From assembly GCA_014804605.1 (NCBI GenBank), contig JAAUZM010000010.1, forward strand, positions 279,994 to 319,997: DNA of 40,004 nucleotides, given 5' to 3'. The position numbers were made by a program, and so were the translations under genes. This document shows, piece by piece, positions 23,404 through 31,436 of this stretch (its first letter is position 1; every line of letters starts with the position of its first letter). Source of the DNA: Lachnospiraceae bacterium (lineage in GTDB: Bacteria; Bacillota; Clostridia; Lachnospirales; Lachnospiraceae). The notes under the pieces were generated by a model. It was given only the letters and a program-made list of their open reading frames with translations, was not told where the DNA came from and did no database searches.

Positions 23404-24096
23404 ATGAATTTCGGAAAGAATGTACAGATTTTAAGAAGGATGACGAACCTGACGCAGGAGGAGCTGGCAGAGAAAATGAACGTCAGCCGGCAAACTATTT
23501 CAAAGTGGGAGCTTGGGTCAATAATGCCGGAGATCGAAAAGCTGGTTGAGCTTTGCGAGATGTTCAACTGTTCTGTAGATCAAATATTAAGGGGAAACAT
23601 GGATTTTAGCCATGAAGCATACTCCGATATCAAAATCGTTACGGTTGAGCCTTTTCGGTATATCGGCTATGCGGCGGTAAGCCGTGAACCGGAAGAGGAT
23701 GCGATTACCCATGTGGAAGGCTGGGCAAGACATTTAAAGATAGAAAGTCCGCATATCATCGGGTGGGATTTCCCGAAGGTGTCTCAGGAGCAGAGTAATG
23801 TATATCATATGCGCGGCTATGAGGCAGCCCTGATACTTAAGGATGGACAAGAGATTGGTGACATAGATGCGGAAATACTAAGCCAGAACAGGCAGGATTA
23901 TATTACGATCACTTTAGAAGAAAGAGAAAATGAAGAATTTGATATCATTCCGAATGCCTATAAAGCGTTGCTCACACACATGGCGATCAACGGAATCAAA
24001 GAAAAACATGATCCGGCAATCCTTTCCTGCTATGAGCATGAGTATTTTGATGATAAGGGCGTTAAGTTTATGGATATTTATATTGCGATTGAGTAA
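23404..24096 (+). CDS. XRE regulator fused to a GyrI-like effector-binding domain
   Basis: A 230-residue regulator. An N-terminal XRE helix-turn-helix (NVQILRRMTNLTQEELAEKMNVSRQTISKWELGSIMPEIEKLVELCEMFNCSVDQIL, about 5-62) is joined to a C-terminal GyrI-like/effector-binding domain (about 75-230: VEPFRYIGYAAVSREPEEDA, IIGWDF, YHMRGYEAALIL, AYKALLTHMAINGI, FMDIYIAIE), a small-molecule-binding fold found in drug-sensing regulators. AGGAGG eight bases before the ATG fixes the start. It precedes the APH-like gene by 77 nt in the same direction and may control it. The ligand is unknown. Confidence 0.85.
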   Translation: MNFGKNVQILRRMTNLTQEELAEKMNVSRQTISKWELGSIMPEIEKLVELCEMFNCSVDQILRGNMDFSHEAYSDIKIVTVEPFRYIGYAAVSREPEEDAITHVEGWARHLKIESPHIIGWDFPKVSQEQSNVYHMRGYEAALILKDGQEIGDIDAEILSQNRQDYITITLEERENEEFDIIPNAYKALLTHMAINGIKEKHDPAILSCYEHEYFDDKGVKFMDIYIAIE

Positions 24097-24173
24097 ATTA
24101 AGTGCCACAAGACATATCCGCGTTACATCAAATGAAGGGGAGGGAATGATTATACGTTGAAAACAACATAAGT

Positions 24174-25268
24174 ATGAGATATACTTACGTGGAAGTTAGA
24201 GGAATAACAAATTCAGTGCGTAAAGTAATGAGGAAAAGAGCGTTGAAAGAAAAATCAATAGAAGAATTAATAGCTGAATTGATGATGACATGCGGTTTTG
24301 GAAATGTTATTTCCTCGATTGAGTCAGTATCTGGCGGTTTATTACATAGAATGTACAGAGTAACAACAGATCGTGGAATATATGCGGTTAAACACTTAAA
24401 TCCGGAAATAATGGGTAGAAACGATGCCCTTGATAACTATGGACGGGCAGAAAAAATCGAACATATTTTGGAAAATGAAGACATTCCTATTGTACCTTCG
24501 ATAACCGTCAACGGTCATAAAATGCAAAAAGTAGAAGGGCACTATTTCTATCTATTCAAATGGCAGGAAGGACACATAACCGATTGGAATAATATTTCAA
24601 ACGATGAATGTAATATAGCCGGAAATATTCTCGGAAAGATTCATGCAATTAATCCTAAGAATGTTTCCCATCAGGAGCCTGAATTAAGTAAGATTAATTG
24701 GCACGAGTATATCCATAAAGCGAACGAAGAAAAAAGCGAGATTGCCTCGCTTCTGGTTGACAATGAGAAGCTTCTGATCTATGCCGAGAAGGAGTTGAAT
24801 AAGGCAAGAGCTGCTTTGCCTGATATCATTTGTGTATCTGACGAGGATATGGACCCTAAAAATATTATGTGGGATAATGGTAATCCATGGGTAATAGATT
24901 TAGAATGTCTTGATTACGGTAATCCGATATCGCATGCACTTCAACTGGCACTTCAATGGTCGGGAATTGCAACCTGTAATATGGACATTGACAAGATGCT
25001 TGCCTTTTTTGACGGTTATCTGGAGGCGTATGATAATTGTTTTCGGGCGTACAGTGATGTATTTGGGGTGGCATATACATGGGTAGAATGGTTAGAGTAT
25101 AATATTCAAAGGGCGCTTGGAGCATGTATTGATGAAACAGAAAGAATGATGGGAATTTCCGAGGTACGAAACACGGTCGAGAGGATAAAGTATATCCGGA
25201 ATGTTGAAGAAGAAATCAAAGACGCTTTAGATTCTCGTTTACATCAGGTTGAGGCTGGCAGAGTATAA
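24174..25268 (+). CDS. APH-family phosphotransferase-like protein
   Basis: A protein-kinase-like enzyme of the aminoglycoside phosphotransferase/choline kinase group, up to 364 residues. Seen are a nucleotide loop (SVSGGLLHRMYRVTTDRGIYAVKHLNPE, with the Lys that holds ATP phosphate), a hinge (YLFKWQEG), the catalytic loop SDEDMDPKNIMW (about 223-234) and the metal Asp in WVIDLECLDYGNP. In the catalytic loop the usual HGD reads DED, while the Asp and the Asn five residues later are kept. Substrate may be an antibiotic or a small metabolite. The start is uncertain: ATG 24174 lacks a good ribosome binding site, and 24228 or TTG 24243 would shorten the protein by 18-23 residues. Confidence 0.78.
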   Translation: MRYTYVEVRGITNSVRKVMRKRALKEKSIEELIAELMMTCGFGNVISSIESVSGGLLHRMYRVTTDRGIYAVKHLNPEIMGRNDALDNYGRAEKIEHILENEDIPIVPSITVNGHKMQKVEGHYFYLFKWQEGHITDWNNISNDECNIAGNILGKIHAINPKNVSHQEPELSKINWHEYIHKANEEKSEIASLLVDNEKLLIYAEKELNKARAALPDIICVSDEDMDPKNIMWDNGNPWVIDLECLDYGNPISHALQLALQWSGIATCNMDIDKMLAFFDGYLEAYDNCFRAYSDVFGVAYTWVEWLEYNIQRALGACIDETERMMGISEVRNTVERIKYIRNVEEEIKDALDSRLHQVEAGRV

Positions 25269-25275
25269 AGGCTTT

Positions 25276-25296
25276 GACAGGGCATAGTGCCCTGTC
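25276..25296. terminator. Perfect hairpin between converging genes
   Basis: A 9-bp stem GACAGGGCA/TGCCCTGTC (25276-25284/25288-25296) around TAG, 7 nt after the APH-like stop and overlapping the end of the opposing acetyltransferase pseudogene. U-tracts are weak on both sides. Confidence 0.5.
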
Positions 25297-25646
25297 ATGA
25301 TGTCACATAGAGGTAATGAGGCATATCCACGCCACGGTAGTGCTTGGTCCAAGTGTCCGTTACGGTCATTCCGTTCCGAACGGCCACATTCTGGGATGCT
25401 GTATTCGTATCTCTGATAATAGAACAGACTTTTTCGGCATTTAGTGTTTCAAAAGCATATTGCTTACATGCCGCAGCCGCTTCTGTTGCATAGCCTTTAT
25501 GCCAATAGCTCCGCCTGAACTTCCGCATCGGTGAAAGCCCCTTCATAAGCATACATGGTTTCTGTATCCTGCATTATTTTGCATAAAGAGTTGAAGTCGG
25601 ATTGGTTCATTTCACGTAGATATAATCGTTCGGTTTCTAGTATCAT
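25295..25646 (-). pseudogene. RimJ/RimL-like acetyltransferase, broken by internal deletion
   Basis: The minus strand from ATG 25646, preceded by GAGGGG, reads ILETERLYLREMNQSDFNSL and then YAYEGAFTDAEVQAELLA before a stop. This is the N-terminal third of a RimJ-type GNAT. In another frame the C-terminal part continues RSYWHKGYATEAAAACKQYAFETLNAEKVCSIIRDTNTASQNVAVRNGM to a stop at 25295. The roughly 60 middle residues expected in the family, including the central strands, are missing and the frame shifts at the join (near 25500-25545). The gene therefore suffered an internal deletion and is almost certainly non-functional. A downstream 85-residue frame starting at 25552 could still be translated. 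Confidence 0.82.
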
Positions 25647-25698
25647 AGTACCCCTCTTAAAATTTTTGGATTCATGTTTCTGGCGGATAACCGGAAAT

Positions 25699-26133
25699 TT
25701 ACAGCTTTTTAGTAAAACAGATAATTCTGTTTGCTTCCGTAAAATTCATAGCCATGTGAAATCGGAAGCTGGCGTCACTGTCGATTTCACAATCACTGGC
25801 AAATTCTTTACAGCCGTTATCTTTTGCCCACCTCTCGCATTCATTTAGTAACTCTTTAGCATATCCCCTGTTGCGATAGCTTTCCATGATAAAAATTCCC
25901 TCTAAGTATCCGACAGGAGTTGTTTCAGTTCCTTCCACATAATCATGCCGTAATTGACACTGTGCGAAACCGATGGGAATATCATTTTCATATTTCAGAA
26001 ATATCTGAGAGTCATCTCCGGAAAGAAGCACTGAAAACTCACCTGCTAAATCGTCAACAGAATTGTTATTCCACAGCAGGACTGCTAACTCAGCGATTAT
26101 TCTTGTATCATTTTTTGAGGCTTTTCGTATCAT
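25699..26133 (-). CDS. AAC(6')-like aminoglycoside N-acetyltransferase
   Basis: A 144-residue GNAT enzyme. The middle carries the pattern of AAC(6')-I enzymes: LRHDYVEGTETTPVGYLEGIFIMESYRNRGYAKELL (acceptor loop followed by the acetyl-CoA-binding RxxGxA), then CERWAKDNGCKEFASDCEIDSDASFRFHMAMNFTEANRIICFTKKL. Enzymes with this pattern acetylate the 6'-amino group of kanamycin- or tobramycin-type aminoglycosides. Here that activity is inferred; intrinsic chromosomal versions may have other substrates. GGAGG precedes the ATG, and a consensus promoter lies upstream. It lies 52 nt from the decayed acetyltransferase gene and near the APH-like gene. Confidence 0.85.
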   Translation of the reverse strand: MIRKASKNDTRIIAELAVLLWNNNSVDDLAGEFSVLLSGDDSQIFLKYENDIPIGFAQCQLRHDYVEGTETTPVGYLEGIFIMESYRNRGYAKELLNECERWAKDNGCKEFASDCEIDSDASFRFHMAMNFTEANRIICFTKKL

Positions 26134-26179
26134 CTTACTTCCTCCGAAATATCGATCTGCCGCTCACGACGACATTGAA

Positions 26180-26208
26180 ATTATAACATACAGCAGGCTG
26201 AGGCTCAA
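26180..26208 (-). promoter_or_regulatory. Promoter of the AAC(6')-like gene
   Basis: On the minus strand TTGAGC (26203-26208), a 17-nt spacer and perfect TATAAT (26180-26185), 47 nt before the start codon. The gap from here to the HAD gene at 26429 holds no gene; a TAAAAT box near 26277 (18 nt after TTGTTT) may be the HAD promoter. Confidence 0.7.
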
Positions 26209-26428
26209 CGGTATATCAGTTCTTTCATATATCATTGAGAGTATGAAATATTCTTGTTTGGCTGTCGGGAGGCATGGTAAAATATTTTGTGATAGATGAG
26301 GAACAGCTTATTCTGACTATGAAGGGAAGAAATTTGATTGTACTTTTGGGAAAATGAGAAAGTACATTTAAATATGTTTAAAGCAGATGATATAGAATTG
26401 TTTAAGAAGTCAGCTTGAAAGGAGCAGT

Positions 26429-27124
26429 ATGATAGAATTATTAAAGGATAAAAAAGTGATCTTTTTTGATGTAGGATATACACTTGATTACCCTTTATCA
26501 GGGGACTGGATGTTCACTGATAAATTTTATAAATTGGCGGATGATAAACTTAATAAATACAGTTCTGATGAGATACAGAACGCCAGAAATAAGAGCTTTG
26601 AGTATCTGGAAAAAAATCATTTCGTGCGAACTGTTGAAGAGGAATATCGTCAATTCATTCATTTTTATTCGGAAATCTCCAGCAATCTTGAACTCGGCTT
26701 GACGGAGGATGAAATCAAAGAGATTGCTTTCGATCGCACTTACAACATGAATAATTATGTAGTCTATCCTGATGTGGTAAGGGTCTTGAAAGTGCTCTGT
26801 AAATCACATAAACTGGGAATCATTTCGGATACATGGCCCAGTATTGATCAGCAGCTTCGTGCGATCGGGGTCGCAGATTTTTTTGCAACGCATACCTATA
26901 GCTGCTTCTTGGGAACATTTAAACCGGATGAAAGAATGTACACAGATGCACTTAATAAATGTGGCGTTCCGGCGCGAGATACAATATTTATAGATGATTC
27001 CCCGAAGAATCTGGAAGGAGCAGCAAAACTTGGCATAACTCCGATACTGATAGCGGCAAATCCGGCTTCGGATATTGGTTCGCCCTATTTAAAGATTCGT
27101 TCTTTGTCGGAACTACTATATTAG
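26429..27124 (+). CDS. HAD-superfamily hydrolase
   Basis: A 231-residue haloacid-dehalogenase-fold protein with an alpha-helical cap between motifs I and II. Motif I FFDVGYTLDYP supplies the nucleophile Asp but has Gly where phosphatases keep the second Asp (general acid/base). Motif II is LGIISDTWP, motif III the Lys of GTFKPDERMY, and motif IV IFIDDSPKNLEGA. Clostridial HADs with D-x-G are common, so it may be a phosphatase with altered chemistry. GGAGC precedes the ATG. Its last four bases overlap the end of the converging glycosyltransferase gene. The substrate is unknown. Confidence 0.85.
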   Translation: MIELLKDKKVIFFDVGYTLDYPLSGDWMFTDKFYKLADDKLNKYSSDEIQNARNKSFEYLEKNHFVRTVEEEYRQFIHFYSEISSNLELGLTEDEIKEIAFDRTYNMNNYVVYPDVVRVLKVLCKSHKLGIISDTWPSIDQQLRAIGVADFFATHTYSCFLGTFKPDERMYTDALNKCGVPARDTIFIDDSPKNLEGAAKLGITPILIAANPASDIGSPYLKIRSLSELLY

Positions 27125-28512
27125 CCACGCTGTTTTTCAACCACCCGACTATAATTCCTTTTTTGTATGGCTTTGCCGATGGGAGCGGACAGTACGCCGG
27201 CAGCAAGTCCGATTATCCATACGAATTTCCAGCTTATGACCAGACCGGTAAGGATGATTGCGGCAATTACGATAAGCCAGTACAGCAGCTGAAATTTAGC
27301 GTTCTCTTTATTCAGTTCGCTCAATACGTCCGTGCCCTTTGTGGTATGTGGTGCATTCTCAATGAATTCGGCTGCACCGACAGTACTGGGGCAGGCACGA
27401 AAGTCTAAGCTGCATTCGGCAGCAGCTTTTGCATATGCGGCATTGTTCAGAATCTCTTGTACGGCAGTTCGTATCCCCACAGATGAATCGTCCCGTAACA
27501 GTATTCCTGCACCGATTTCGGTGACTCTTCTTGCTACGGCACATTGCTCGCCGGTCTGCGGATAAAGAATCATCGGCGCCGCCATATACAGGCTTTCGGA
27601 AACGCTGTTCATTCCGCAGTGGGTGACAAAAACATCCGCTTTGGAGAGGACCTCAAGTTGATCGACATGCGGATAAACACTGATATTGTCAGGAAGAGTT
27701 CCGAGAAGTTCCCTATTCATTGCATTTCCACAGGAAATAATCACATCGGCGTTGATATCCTTTAATGCGTCAATACATTTCCCGTAGAAATCCGGACGGT
27801 CATTGATCACGGTTCCCATAGATATATAGATGAGCGGCCGCTCTTTTTCTTTCATGGGCATAACATTTGAAAATACGGACGGACCGACAAAAGCATAGTG
27901 CTCTGAGAAGCTCTCTGCATAGGGTTGGAATTTCCGTGAGGTATATACAACAGAATCCGTATTATTGTCGCTCTGTACAAGGGAGAGGGCGTTTTTTACA
28001 TGATAGCCGTAAGGCTCCAGTTTTTTTAGTTCTTTAGAGATTCTCGGAAGTCCGAGAATTATGTCTGCCAGCTCTTTCGGGCTGTTTTTCATATACTGTG
28101 ATGACATCTGATTGAAGGCAAAAGTGCTGGTGGATACGACCATCGGTATCTGATGTTTCCATGCGCTTAATTTTCCCCAGAAGCAGACGGAGTCTGTATA
28201 GACCACGTCCGGCCCAAAAGACGCAAACTCCTTATTCAGGAAATCGTCCATGTTCCGCGTAATGCGGATATCCTGTATCGTCATTTCGGTGGTGGAGATG
28301 TTCTTTAAACCGGTTTCTTCCTGCGCGGTCAGTTCCGGCAGGAATGAATCGCAGGATATAAAATCTGCGCCGGTGGTTTTGATTTTTTGTTCAAATTCAT
28401 TGAAGGAATAGAAACGGACTATATTTCCGCGCCGCACAAGTTCGGCGGCAACAGGGAGCATGGGATTTGTATGACCATGTGCGGGTATACAGAAGAATGC
28501 TATTTTTTTCAT
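27121..28512 (-). CDS. MGT-type (GT1) glycosyltransferase with C-terminal membrane segment
   Basis: A 463-residue GT-B glycosyltransferase of the macrolide glycosyltransferase/UGT group. The N-terminal acceptor domain opens KIAFFCIPAHGHTNPMLPVAAELVRRG, with the conserved His near 13. The C-terminal donor domain has RPLIYISMGTVIND and the nucleotide-sugar signature DVFVTHCGMNSVSESLYMAAPMILYPQTGEQ. Relatives glucosylate macrolides, flavonoids or lipids. After the usual end (about 395) come two hydrophobic helices (about 411-450: LLYWLIVIAAIILTGLVI and FVWIIGLAAGVLSAPIG), so the enzyme is probably membrane-tethered. Its ATG overlaps the stop of the AbrB-like gene, so both are one operon. Acceptor unknown; a lipid is as likely as an antibiotic. 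Confidence 0.88.
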   Translation of the reverse strand: MKKIAFFCIPAHGHTNPMLPVAAELVRRGNIVRFYSFNEFEQKIKTTGADFISCDSFLPELTAQEETGLKNISTTEMTIQDIRITRNMDDFLNKEFASFGPDVVYTDSVCFWGKLSAWKHQIPMVVSTSTFAFNQMSSQYMKNSPKELADIILGLPRISKELKKLEPYGYHVKNALSLVQSDNNTDSVVYTSRKFQPYAESFSEHYAFVGPSVFSNVMPMKEKERPLIYISMGTVINDRPDFYGKCIDALKDINADVIISCGNAMNRELLGTLPDNISVYPHVDQLEVLSKADVFVTHCGMNSVSESLYMAAPMILYPQTGEQCAVARRVTEIGAGILLRDDSSVGIRTAVQEILNNAAYAKAAAECSLDFRACPSTVGAAEFIENAPHTTKGTDVLSELNKENAKFQLLYWLIVIAAIILTGLVISWKFVWIIGLAAGVLSAPIGKAIQKRNYSRVVEKQRG

Positions 28513-28727
28513 GTCTCGTCACCATTCTTTTCATTAAAAGCAATACCAAACAGTTCAGCAAATGCTCCTTTGGGAGGAATGGCAATGCCGCGTTCCTCGT
28601 CACCGAGAAGGAGCAGGGTGTCTCCCGGTTTAATTCCGAATATGTCACGTGCCTGTTTGGGGATAACGATCTGTCCTTTTTCCCCGACTGTAGCTGTCCA
28701 TGCGTATTTACCTTTTGGTGCCGGCAT
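28509..28727 (-). CDS. AbrB/SpoVT-type DNA-binding protein
   Basis: A 72-residue protein with a swapped-hairpin AbrB domain: AWTATVGEKGQIVIPKQARDIFGIKPGDTLLLLGDEERGIAI. These small dimers act as transition-state regulators or antitoxin-like repressors. The start at 28727 has GGAGG eight bases upstream; an earlier in-frame ATG at 28742 lies before that site and is rejected. It overlaps the downstream glycosyltransferase by four bases (ATGA). A 29-bp palindrome covers its promoter's -10 box, strongly suggesting autorepression of the two-gene operon. Confidence 0.88.
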   Translation of the reverse strand: MPAPKGKYAWTATVGEKGQIVIPKQARDIFGIKPGDTLLLLGDEERGIAIPPKGAFAELFGIAFNEKNGDET

Positions 28728-28742
28728 TTTATTTTCCTCCAT

Positions 28743-28791
28743 AAGTATGATTTGTATAACAAATCATACTTCGAACGAATGAAAATGTCAA
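28743..28791 (-). promoter_or_regulatory. Promoter with 29-bp palindromic operator (AbrB-like gene)
   Basis: On the minus strand TTGACA (28786-28791), a 17-nt spacer and TATGAT (28763-28768). A perfect palindrome with 13-bp arms (28743-28755 and 28759-28771) around 3 nt covers the -10 box and the start of the transcript. It is also able to form a hairpin in the mRNA leader just before the ribosome binding site. Confidence 0.85.
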
Positions 28792-28808
28792 CAAGTAACG
28801 AAAATTTA

Positions 28809-29549
28809 CTAATTCATAAATTTTTTTATTTTACATGCGTATTCTTTGGGATGTTCATTGAGAAACTGTCCATGGCCCATGTCTTCGAATACTTCAACTT
28901 GCATTTGGAGCAGATGTCTTTTCAGTAATTTAGCCGTTTTTCTCGGATAAGATTCCTTACTGCCGTGCCAAAAAGTAACCGCACCGCTAAAGTCGGATAT
29001 TTTATCGGGTATTTCATATCTGTATGTATCTCTGCAGGCATTTCTTATTGACTGTATTTGGATATTTTTATAAAAGGTATTTACGATGCCGAGATTTCCT
29101 TTTCCCATAGCGCTTTCAATCAGTATGGACGGTACAGTTTTCCCCGATTTGATTTTGTTTATTGCCCAGCAGAAAGCATTCGTATAGATCGGAGTAAGCA
29201 TGCCCATTTTTACACAGAATGCGGCGTCTAGGATCACCTTTTCGATTACTATATTATTTCTTGCTATCAATTCTACGGCAATCGTTGCACCCATAGAAAA
29301 TCCCGACAGTCCGTACAATTTTCCGCCCAGATTCTGAGACACATATTTTTCGATCTTTTCACAGCAATCCTCGATTGAAAGGAACAAACCCGTTTCTTTG
29401 TCGGTATGTCCGTCTACTTCGCATAGAATTACGTGGTATTCGTCCAAATGCGGAACGATTCGTCCATAACATGACTGCGCCGTATTTGCCATTCCATGAA
29501 TAAGCATGAGCGATGGTAGTGTCTCGTCTCCGTATGTATCAAAAATCAC
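28809..29549 (-). CDS. Alpha/beta hydrolase (carboxylesterase-like)
   Basis: A 246-residue alpha/beta hydrolase. It shows the oxyanion motif MLIHGMANTAQSC (about 15-27), the nucleophile elbow SGFSMGATIAVEL (Ser about 88), the acid near FWHGSKESYP and the catalytic His in EDMGHGQFLNEHP. It is a soluble lid-containing esterase/lipase-like enzyme with unknown substrate. The start is a GTG at 29549, nine bases after AAAGGAG. It follows the membrane protein gene at 29585 by 35 nt in the same direction, so they probably form one operon. Confidence 0.85.
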   Translation of the reverse strand: MIFDTYGDETLPSLMLIHGMANTAQSCYGRIVPHLDEYHVILCEVDGHTDKETGLFLSIEDCCEKIEKYVSQNLGGKLYGLSGFSMGATIAVELIARNNIVIEKVILDAAFCVKMGMLTPIYTNAFCWAINKIKSGKTVPSILIESAMGKGNLGIVNTFYKNIQIQSIRNACRDTYRYEIPDKISDFSGAVTFWHGSKESYPRKTAKLLKRHLLQMQVEVFEDMGHGQFLNEHPKEYACKIKKFMN

Positions 29550-29584
29550 TGTTTTGTTCTCCTTTAATTTGTTTTGTCTGCAAA

Positions 29585-30157
29585 TTATCTGTTTTTATGC
29601 ACAAGTCTGTTCAGAGCAAAAAGACCCAGACCAAGCAGGCATACAAAAATGTATATTACTATTCCTGCGATTAATACATAGAAAAACGTAAGCTCTTCGG
29701 GTTCAATAAAGCCGTAAACAAATTCGCCCGTAAACTGACAGCGTATGCAGTCAAATAGTAAGTACATCATGATCATAACCGGCGCTGTCAGAGTAAACCT
29801 GATTTTGTGGCTTTGTTCATTGACGAAAAGCATATAGCAGGCTGCAAAGACAAGCGGATTGATGACGTGCATAAAGAAAAAGGCGCCTTTGAAATTGAAA
29901 TTGTATATGCCCGTAAGACTTCCCATACAAACAAGGAATACCATAAGTATGCTTACGGCGACATTCAGATAAAAAGAGTTAGGAAAATTTTTCTTTTTTA
30001 TGATATTAAGTGTTCCGTCAGCAAGCAAAAGCAATCCGCCGAGCGTATTGGACATACAAGTCAGTTCAACTAAATACTCCGGCTGTGGTATGTAACCGAT
30101 CAGAACAGTTATTATCATTAGTATTCCTACTGTGATTTTAATTATATTTTTAATCAT
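29585..30157 (-). CDS. Multi-pass membrane protein, tentatively Pr6Pr/FAR-17a-like
   Basis: A 190-residue protein with about six hydrophobic segments (near 5-25, 35-50, 62-85, 92-115, 122-140, 158-182). The order of polar loops (SNTLGGLLLLADG, FMHVINPLVFAACYMLFVNE) recalls the Pr6Pr/FAR-17a family of integral membrane hydrolases, but the match is from memory and weak. ATG 30157 has an AAGAGGA site; upstream residues in frame are unlikely. It has its own promoter and is followed by an alpha/beta hydrolase gene. Function unknown. Confidence 0.7.
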   Translation of the reverse strand: MIKNIIKITVGILMIITVLIGYIPQPEYLVELTCMSNTLGGLLLLADGTLNIIKKKNFPNSFYLNVAVSILMVFLVCMGSLTGIYNFNFKGAFFFMHVINPLVFAACYMLFVNEQSHKIRFTLTAPVMIMMYLLFDCIRCQFTGEFVYGFIEPEELTFFYVLIAGIVIYIFVCLLGLGLFALNRLVHKNR

Positions 30158-30198
30158 CTGAGATCCTCTTTTCAAGTTCCGTTTGCACCAACACTGAA

Positions 30199-30227
30199 AG
30201 TATAGCATATACCAAATCGGCTAGCAA
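30199..30227 (-). promoter_or_regulatory. Promoter of the membrane protein / hydrolase operon
   Basis: On the minus strand TTGCTA (30222-30227), a 17-nt spacer and TATACT (30199-30204), 41 nt before the start codon at 30157. Confidence 0.6.
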
Positions 30228-30353
30228 TGTTGCAGTATGTCATTTTGTTGCCAATTGCGGTTCAAAAACTTACGCTTCGCATTTCGAACTTTATATGATA
30301 AAATCGTATCAAATGTCGAAAGATGTCTGGTATAAAATGAAAGGACGGGAACT

Positions 30354-30878
30354 GTGGACAAAAATGTTAGTATTGTAACTGACTTGGATGGCTCAAAAAT
30401 AGCCCTTATTAGTGATATCCGATTCCAATCGAGACGAGGAATTGATTGGAACGAGGTGGAGCAATATTTGAAAGAATATATAGGAAAATATTTTGAAATT
30501 GCTGAAACCTCGGAGAAAATTTACATTGGTTCTGACTTTCCGGATGAATTTAGTCATTCAAAGGATACAAAAGGATTAAAAGGTGCAAATATGAAGGCAA
30601 AAGCGAATATTACACCCGCTATTGGAGAACTTATTCAGATAGCAACAAATAAAGCAGAATATCCGGATTTTAATAGCAAACATGGAGCAAAAGCAAAATT
30701 CGGATGGTATCGTTATAATACAAAATTTGGAATTCCTGTTTATAATGAAAATGGAGTTTTAAATCGTTATAATATATTTTCAACAAGAATGCTTGTCAGA
30801 TGTGATGTGGACGGCAAACTGTATCTTTATGATTTGGTAAGAACAAAAAAAGAAACGAGCAAGCCGCTTGAGCAATAA
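30354..30878 (+). CDS. Possible PBECR-like nuclease-domain protein from a mobile element
   Basis: A 174-residue soluble protein starting at GTG 30354. Recognisable stretches are DIRFQSRRGIDWNEVEQYLKEYIG, IYIGSDFPDEF, the Lys-rich KGLKGANMKAKANITPAIGELI, KFGWYRYNTKFGIPVYNENG and the ending LYLYDLVRTKKETSKPLEQ. From memory this resembles a nuclease-like domain found inside large polyvalent proteins of phages and conjugative elements (Barnase-EndoU-ColicinE5/D-RelE class), here freestanding. I could not confirm it. It has no partner gene that looks like an immunity protein, and it is AT-rich. It could equally be a stranded fragment of a larger mobile-element protein. Confidence 0.5.
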   Translation: MDKNVSIVTDLDGSKIALISDIRFQSRRGIDWNEVEQYLKEYIGKYFEIAETSEKIYIGSDFPDEFSHSKDTKGLKGANMKAKANITPAIGELIQIATNKAEYPDFNSKHGAKAKFGWYRYNTKFGIPVYNENGVLNRYNIFSTRMLVRCDVDGKLYLYDLVRTKKETSKPLEQ

Positions 30879-30983
30879 GCTGTACGGTAGTAAACTTCGT
30901 TTCCTTTTGATTATTATCATATAACCCGAAGTGTTGTTTGTCAAGAAAAAACAAAGAGGAGGTGATTTCCCTCAAATCCGAAT

Positions 30984-31412
30984 TTACCTTCTAAATCTCT
31001 TAGATAAATGCATTTCATTATCATCTTTGTATCCTAATCGATTATACACTATTTGTGCAACAGTATTCTCCTTACTGGTAAGAATTTCTATTTTTTGGAC
31101 CGGATAATTCTTTATACAATACTCTTCAGCAAATGTGATCATGTTTTTGGCAATGCCTTTTCTTCTGTATTTCTCTTTTACATATACCTCTGTGATTTCC
31201 GCCATATATTCATCATAGCAAAATGATCTTTTGAGTTGGACACAAATGAAACCTGCCAGTTCACCGTCTATTTGCTCTACCACAACGAATTCCTGAGCGT
31301 TATGTAAAAGCGAATTTCTGATATTCTCAAGAGTAGTTTCGCCTGGTCCATTGAATTCATTATTCAATAACTCTAATTGTTCAGCGTCTTCATAGGTTGC
31401 TAATCTTGTCAT
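30984..31412 (-). CDS. GNAT-family N-acetyltransferase
   Basis: A 142-residue GNAT. It begins TRLATYEDAEQLELLNNEFNG, has FVVVEQIDGELAGFICVQL, the acetyl-CoA loop EITEVYVKEKYRRKGIAKNMITFAEEYC (about 84-111) and the final ILTSKENTVAQIVYNRLGYKDD. The EVYV-RRKGIA pattern recalls small aminoglycoside-type and general GNATs. It starts 24 nt after the stop of another GNAT gene at 31437, so both form an operon. GAGGGTGATGAG precedes the ATG. Substrate unknown. Confidence 0.85.
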   Translation of the reverse strand: MTRLATYEDAEQLELLNNEFNGPGETTLENIRNSLLHNAQEFVVVEQIDGELAGFICVQLKRSFCYDEYMAEITEVYVKEKYRRKGIAKNMITFAEEYCIKNYPVQKIEILTSKENTVAQIVYNRLGYKDDNEMHLSKRFRR

Positions 31413-31436
31413 CTCATCACCCTCTGTAATCCTGAT

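Noticed and set aside
30955-30994. Strong ribosome binding site with a ten-codon frame (GTG 30962)
   Set aside because: The frame ends after ten codons and overlaps the end of the opposing GNAT gene; probably a leftover.
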